Below, piece after piece: positions 57,867 to 64,000 of a stretch of 64,000 bases of DNA. Position 1 is the first letter of the stretch; every line of letters begins with the position of its first letter. The stretch is from Heloderma charlesbogerti (taxonomy: Eukaryota > Chordata > Lepidosauria > Squamata > Helodermatidae), in contig JANEZZ010002668.1 in assembly GCA_026122225.1 (NCBI GenBank), positions 889,757 through 953,756 on the forward strand. The letters are read 5' to 3'. The notes under the pieces are model-generated. The model saw only the letters and a program-made list of their open reading frames with translations, was not told the origin of the DNA and searched no databases. The position numbers and the translations under genes were made by a program.

Positions 57867-58239
57867 GGGCATCTCTACACCAGCCTAAAATCATGCATTT
57901 AAAACGGGGCTTTCTGCTTCCGTTTTAAATGCGGGATCGTGACGACTCCCCTTTTCACTCGCTTCTTTTCCCCCCTCCCCTTTCCCCCTCCTTCTCGTAT
58001 TTGAGCCTTCCATTATCTTTCATCGATCTTGCTCCTCTTCTTGCCACTTTTACTCTTCACGGAGGAAACTGAAGCGGAACAATTTGATAGCTCATTACCC
58101 GTGATCTATTTAAAAATGGAACAAAGGGCATTTAGTGCAGGAGAAGCCTTGGATGATCATGGCATCATGTAAAGAGCCTGGAAACTTCTGTGAAGGAGCA
58201 ATCTCATTCGCAGGATAAAAGCTCAGCGTGAAGGAGCCC
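57867..58239 (+). mobile_element. MITE-like repeat, GGGCATCTCTACACC family (copy 4, best preserved)
   Basis: This 373-bp copy starts GGGCATCTCTACACCAGCC and ends GCGTGAAGGAGCCC. The ends are only partly inverted. A pyrimidine-rich internal stretch and the block ACTGAAGCGGAACAATTTGA are shared with copies 1 and 2. Confidence 0.65.
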
Positions 58240-59738
58240 AAAGGATTGTGCAAGGGGATAACAGTGACTTCAAAATTAAGCCAGTCACTCCAAAAATGAA
58301 AATCCCATTGATCATGATACCAGCAGCGGGGAGAAGGGGAACTAAATAAGATTAGCTGGGGCGGGGGGTGGGATTGTAAAAATTTCATAAGCAGACAAGT
58401 CCTGTTTCAAGCTGGAAAGTCTTAAGGGTAAAATAATAACATCTCTCTTTTTTTTTTTAGGCAGCATCAAGGTTGATTTATACTCAGATATTCTAGTGAA
58501 GAACAGAACAAATGCTCTCTCTCTCTCTCTCTCTCTCGATAGATAGATAGATAGGGGGAAATCATGCTGCCTAGCAAATTCTTATTTACAGACCAAAAGT
58601 AATCACATTAGCCCTGCCTCTTGGCAGACATCACCTCCTGTAGGGTTAGAAATTGTCAAATGCGGCGGGAATGCCTACATTTTAAATGAGTATCTAGCCA
58701 CTGCCCTTGTCATTTTATGACAGGCCTCTCTGATCTTGACTGAGGACTGCCTTCCACTTCATCAACTCGGCTTTTGGTGACAAATATAATTACCTAAAGC
58801 GTTTCTCTTTTCCCATCAGTTGAACCCACATGTTACGGCGATAACTGTGCTACTTAGAAGATTGGCTTTTAGCCTTCATGACTTGAGTGTTACATTTTTC
58901 TCTCAAACACAATAGGCCTATTATACCTTTCAGTTCTGAATACAGCAAGAGGCACTTTACAGTCCAATCTGGGGACTGGAATGATTGTTATAAAGTGTGC
59001 CAAGAGAATGAGGGACTACAAGAGTTAGAGTAAGATGCCCATTATCAGAACCCTTTTATCGAAATCCAAGATGTTAGGCTTTTGTCCCCTTTCTTTCACA
59101 AGTTTCTCTATGCAAAACAGTAAAACAGCGACATGGGGTTGCAATGTCTGAAATAGGTTTTCCACCGGCCCCCCCGCCTCCCATCCCCAGCGGGCAGCCT
59201 GCCAGCCAGCATTCTATAGCTACTGAGCATGCTCAGTACTTATTGGGCTGTTTTGGAGGGTTGTCTCTCCTCAGGCCCCAAGCATGAGGTGGAGTGTGTG
59301 TGTGGGGGGAAGGGTATGCTTTAGTGGAGCCAGCCTAGGCGGCAACCTGATTAAGGGTGGGGGGGAGAATGAGACTAATTTGTAGATAATGCTTGAGGAG
59401 GTTTATGGAAATTTAACTATACCTATATTGTCCAGATCTTGTGAGATTTGCTGAAGTCAAACTCTAACAGAAGCTGCGTTAGAGGAGAACATGCAACATT
59501 CTGAACAGTGAGTTACTGGTTCAGGCCTTTTCTAGAACAGAAAGAGTGTGCTTGTGTAGTTAAATTATAGCAAATGTATTATGTTTTGCAGTATATATTG
59601 CAGGCACAAGGTGCCTGTAACATATACCTGTTATATTAATGTATGTGTTTGCATTGTTAAATGTGATCCAGGTAAGATAGGGTTAATAGAGCATTAGGGA
59701 GTGAGTGAAAAGTGAGTGAGGGAACAAGATATTCAACC
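58240..59738. other. Intergenic DNA with a compound microsatellite
   Basis: A CT run (58515-58536) passes directly into a GATA run (58538-58554). No conserved frame or other repeat end was recognised. Confidence 0.5.
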
Positions 59739-60605
59739 TGTTCTGGAGGGGGTTGCACTCCCCCTTAAAGGATCACGTTCGTAGTTTGGGGGTGCTCTTG
59801 GACTCAGAACTGTCACTTAAGGCACAGGTGAACTCAGTGGCACGGAGCACTTTTTATCAGCTTAGGCTGGTATACCAACTATGCCCTTATCTGGACAGAG
59901 ATAGCCTAGCTACAGTGATCCATGCTCTGATAAATTCTCTTCTGGATTACTGCAGTGCGTTATACATGGGGCTGCCTTTGAAAATGGTCCGGAAACTTCA
60001 GCTGGTCCAAAGTAGGGCAGCAAGATTGTTAACAGGGACTGGCCAGTGAGCTCATACTATGCCAGTACTTTTCCAGCTGCACTGGCTGCCAGTCCATTTC
60101 TGGGCCCAATTCAAAGTGCTGGTATTAACATTCAAAGCCCTTAATGGCTTGGGGCCAGGTTATTTGGAGGATCGCCTCCTCCTACATGTGCCTGCCCAGA
60201 CCTTAAGATCATCTTCCCAGGCCCTTCTCCATGAGCCCCTGCCAAAGGAAGTGAGGTGGGTGGCTTTCTCTGCTGTGGCACCCCGGCTGTGGAGTGAGCT
60301 CACTAGTGAGGTTTGCCTGGCACCTACACTGTATTCTTTCTGGCGCCAGGTGAAGACCTTTTTATTCTCCCAGACATTTTAGCATTTTAGCTTTCTAGTC
60401 ATTTAACTCTGGTGTTTTAAATCTGTATTTTAAATCTCTGCATTGCTGCTAGGTTTTATTCTGGTTGTATTGTTATACTGTGGTTTTAATGTTTTATATA
60501 TTTTATATTGTTTTACTGTGTGCTCTTTGGTTTTAATTTTTGTGAACTGCCCAGAGAGCTTCAGCTATAGGGCAGTATAGAAATAAATAAATAAATGAAT
60601 AAATG
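59739..60605 (+). mobile_element. L2-like LINE, 5'-truncated copy
   Basis: Coding remnants LPLKDHVRSLGVLLDSELSL... (59753-60049) and FQLHWLPVHFWAQFKVLVL... (60059-60382) cover the C-terminal region, interrupted by a stop near 60050. The 3'UTR includes TTTTTGTGAACTGCCCAGAG and ends GGCAGTATAGAAATAAATAA plus AAATGAATAAATG. It is the cleanest of the truncated copies. Confidence 0.88.
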
Positions 60606-63208
60606 TGGGAGGGGCTTGTGTGCGATAAAGGATTCTGAGGTTATAAAAGGAATGAACTGAGAGTTAGAAGTCAGATAGGGTCTTAGGGATTGAGAACACT
60701 ACATCTAGCGAGTGATGGTTTGAAAATAGGATTTAGAAGGGGTAGAGTAGGTAGGTAGGTTAGGACCAAGCATAGATTGATTAATAATAATATATAACTC
60801 TTCTTTTATTAAATAAATTTGTATTTGTTTTTAACTACAAAATCCCATGTGTTGACTTGTCTTATTGCACCGTCGTTAGAAAAACATCTTTCCTTGTTAC
60901 TTCTCCTGTATTGGGTAGAGGGAATCAATTAGGCATCTTGGGTGTCTCTTTAACCCAGAGAGTCAAAGGGACTGAAGCTGTGTGTGTCAGTGAGGACAAC
61001 TGACACAGTGGAGGCAGACGTCCTGAGGGGGGTTTCTTCTTAGTTTCACCAGGTGGAAGCTGGAGAAGGTAGAACCCAGGTCAGGAGAGTCACAGTGCCC
61101 AGTTAAAATTGGGACTGCAGCAGGGAGGAAAGGGTTAAAGCTCCCGGACACCCATGCTAGAGTCCCAATCCAGTCTGGAACCCCTGCGCTTACTCTGGAA
61201 TAAGCCATATCTAGCCACATCTTTAAAGTAACATGTGCTTTGGCCCTAGGACTAGTCTGAGGGATTGAGTCAGAGAGGTTTATGCTTCCATGCGATATGC
61301 TCTGTCCAGAATTGCTAGTTCCAGAGCTCCTTCTGCACAAGCAGGATGGAGGGGAAGCTGGTAGATGGGCAAAGTGCCATAATAAACAGGGACATTGATC
61401 CCAAGGACAACGGGAGCTAGTTCTACTGGTAGGATTTACAAGACCAAAATATATGTGAGTAAATGACCCAGTTCACACAATCAAACAATCCATGATTAAC
61501 AAATGTGTCATATTTTGTATGTTTCTAGTTATTACATATAATTGTTCTTCTTGCTTATTATGGAACACTGTACTGTTTGTATGTTGGTTGTATAAAAGAA
61601 AAATTCTTAAAGTGTGTGTGTGTATATGTGCTTTCACACATACGTGCACTTTCATTTTTCCTGGTCATCATCAGGAAACCTACGGCTGAAAGGAAGAATA
61701 GGTTATGTCTCCTCACAGGAATTAAGAGACACTGGAAAGGCATTTTGTTTCTTAAAAGCTCCACAAGGAAGAATATACAATCCATTTTTTCCCTGATCAT
61801 TCATGTAGAGCTCTGTGCGTATAGTTATACATGCAGGGTCATTTTCAGACCTTAGAATAAATGTGAAGAGGTAAGAAACTTATGGCCTGGTTTGCACATA
61901 ACAATTCCTGGGTTGTTTAATGCAGGGATTGCCATGGCTGAATGGGAGTAAGCGAATGCACTGCCTCCCCTGCACTTCCACTTTCAATAAAAAACCCAGG
62001 AAGCCCCATTCCTGGGTTGTTATCGAGACATCTGAACCTGGAACCCTGGGTTTAGACATCACAGTAACAACCCAGGGACACGCCAGGAAAGTGGAAGTGA
62101 CAAGTGCATGGGAGGTAGTGTGCCTGCTTACTGCTGCTCGGCCCTGACAATTCCTGGGTTAAACCCTCCAGGAGCCGTCATTATGAATGAATCGGATCAG
62201 TGCCTCCCATAGATTCATGTAACGTTGGAATAAGGCTCCTGTTTACAGTAACCAAACATAGCAAAATCAAATGACCAATTTGCATATGTGAATCAACTCA
62301 AAGACGTTGGTGCTACATAATTGTTCTAATAAAGCCTTCCCTCAAGCCCTGTTTGGGTGTTCACTCCCCATGATTAACAATTGAGTGGTGGGAGACAGAG
62401 GAGCCATGTTTGCTGGTCCTTCATCTGACATCACATCATCTACACACTGGAGGGAATGTCTGTATACTCTCCCCGCCCCCATGATTGGGAGCCACGCCTG
62501 TGTGTACAGTAGGCTTCCTTTTACAGATGCCCCCCCCATGTATGGATGGCTGAGGGAACAGCAGGGGTGCAAAGGCATGGGTGGGGCCAGTAGATGTGAC
62601 TACTCATGAATTCCTTCCTCATGAATGCCTGGACAGCGCTCCAATCACATTCATGTGAAGTGTCTGGCTGGCAAGTAACATTAACTACATGGTGAAGAGG
62701 AGGGGAGAGTTATTGTCCTCTCTATGATATATGCAGCCAGCTCCTGGCCCAGAAATATATGAACACTCCTCTCTTCCTTTAACTACACTGGGAGATGCTC
62801 TCCTTTTTACCAGTGCTGTCTAAGATACAGCATCTCCCACATTCCTTCCATGCAAATTTTGACAGAGGTTTCCCTTTCCCCTCTGCCACTACCTTCAACA
62901 GCAGTGTGCAATTATGGAGCAAGCCTCAAGACAAGCTTTGTTTTCAATTGTGATGCAAATCCTGCTTGAAACATTGGAAATCCCATACTCATCCCACACC
63001 CACATGACCCATCAGAACAACCTTTCTGTTCCATGGAGGCATATAGTGTTGTATACTGCCTCTTTAAGAGCCAAGCCTAGAAGGCATCCACATGAGACAG
63101 GCCATGTGACAGAACTGAGTGGAATCATTTCACTTTTGCAACAGAGGTATGAGTGGCTGGGCTTGTATGATCTCCTTAGGGTCCTGAATAGTCCTAGACC
63201 TGGATCAT
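60606..63208. other. Intergenic DNA with a palindrome-rich segment
   Basis: No gene is recognised. The segment at about 61905-62160 contains CCTGGGTTGTTA (62011) and its exact inverse TAACAACCCAGG (62065), with further CCTGGGTT copies near both edges, suggesting an unclassified MITE. GT-rich sequence lies at 61613-61624. Confidence 0.45.
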
Positions 63209-63337
63209 TGATGGGAAATGTGTGGTTTTCCAGATGTTCTGGGACTGCAACTTCCATCATCTCTCCCCATTGGCTATGCTGGCTAGGGATGATGGGAGCT
63301 GCAGTCCATCAACATCTGGAGGGCCACACATTCCCCA
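63209..63337. mobile_element. hAT-type MITE-like foldback
   Basis: GGGAAATGTGTGGTTTTCCAG is mirrored by CTGGAGGGCCACACATTCCC, with inner arms ACTGCAACTTCCATCAT and ATGATGGGAGCTGCAGT. The flanking duplication is unclear. Confidence 0.6.
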
Positions 63338-63651
63338 CCGCTAAGCTAGATGAACAGGAGACAGTCCTAGATAAGTTGGTACTTGTTAATTCACCAATGT
63401 AAGTGTTCAGCCTTGGGCCATTCTAGTGAGTTGTAAAAATATATGTATTAGGAGTCTAGTGTGTGTGTATGTGCATCACTGTTCTCTCCTAAGCAACATA
63501 AAATTGTCAAACAGGAGACAATTCCTCAAAATAAGGAGAACTCTAATTTCATGCCTTACTCTTAACAGACTCCCACACCAAAATGATCCAACTATCCTTT
63601 GTTAAATAGTCTGGCTGTTTTCCAGGCTGTATTAATTAGCCTGCAATGAAT

Positions 63652-63861
63652 TTTATTTATTTATTAAATTTATTAATCGCCCATCTGGCTGGTCACCCAG
63701 CCACTCTGGGCGATGTACAACCCACCATAAAACAATTTAAAACAATAAAATTCTACCATAATTTTTTTTTTTAAATACCCTAACCCACCCCAAATGCCTG
63801 CCTGAACAACAACGTTTTTAACGCACGACGGAAGCTCATTAAGAGGGGGCAATTCCTTATA
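63652..63861 (-). mobile_element. L2-like LINE 3' end (inverted)
   Basis: On the minus strand this matches the last 200 bp of the element at 51514-55407, including the AGCTTCCGTCGTGCGTTAAA coding end, TGTTGTTCAGGCAGGCATTT, and ATCGCCCAGAGTGGCTGGGT before an AATTTAATAAATAAATAA tail. It is a second, severely truncated copy of the same subfamily. Confidence 0.85.
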
Positions 63862-64000
63862 ACCCAATTTTTTGTCTTACCACATATTTTTTTCCCCCAC
63901 GTAAAAGTCCTCACTGTCCCCACCATTCTATGCTGTCTTTCTATTCATTGACATATAGAATGCCAACTCTTCTTATCATATAATCATCCTTTCTTTATAA

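Overview
The window looks like nuclear DNA from a squamate reptile, probably a lizard. It has an intron-containing vasotocin receptor gene, tRNA-derived SINEs of the Sauria type with a BovB-like tail, many L2 and CR1 LINE remnants, and many hAT-type and PIF/Harbinger-type miniature transposons. There are no bacterial-style operons. The species cannot be named from the sequence alone.

Only one host gene is well supported: a two-exon G-protein-coupled receptor on the + strand (14897-16452). It encodes 360 residues of the vasopressin/vasotocin receptor family and most resembles the V2 type. The rest is intergenic DNA made largely of mobile elements.

Layout. 1-14.9 kb is gene-poor flank with L2 fragments, three Penelope-type tails carrying hammerhead-like motifs, a MITE family of about 370 bp, hAT MITEs and a solo LTR. 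14.9-16.5 kb holds the receptor. 16.5-31 kb is flank with a CR1 end, hAT and Harbinger MITEs and a Sauria SINE. 31-38 kb is a hAT nest: four copies of a palindrome-array element, two of them nested in a larger hAT-like element with 13-bp terminal inverted repeats. 38-49.6 kb holds L2 remnants, Sauria and CORE-type SINEs, solo LTRs, a fifth palindrome-array element and a broken Gag-like (PNMA/Ty3) pseudogene. 49.6-57 kb holds a nearly complete but dead L2-like LINE whose 5' region was hit by a 1.2-kb hAT element; an older L2 copy lies directly downstream. 57-64 kb is flank with further MITEs and L2 pieces.

The most unusual structure is the palindrome-array hAT family (31021-31931, 32419-33242, 34787-35560, 36919-37558, 46279-46746). 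Each copy is bounded by TAGGGATG/CATCCCTA-like ends, and four of the five have 8-bp target-site duplications. Inside, two kinds of hairpin alternate: an A palindrome built on TGATAGGCTACGTAAATA and its mirror, and a B palindrome built on CGCAAATGGCGGC and its mirror. Just inside every one of the ten ends lies a splice-donor consensus pointing outward. This arrangement could act as a portable bidirectional promoter/first-exon cassette, or the motif could be a subterminal transposase site that happens to match a splice donor. The sequence alone cannot decide between these.
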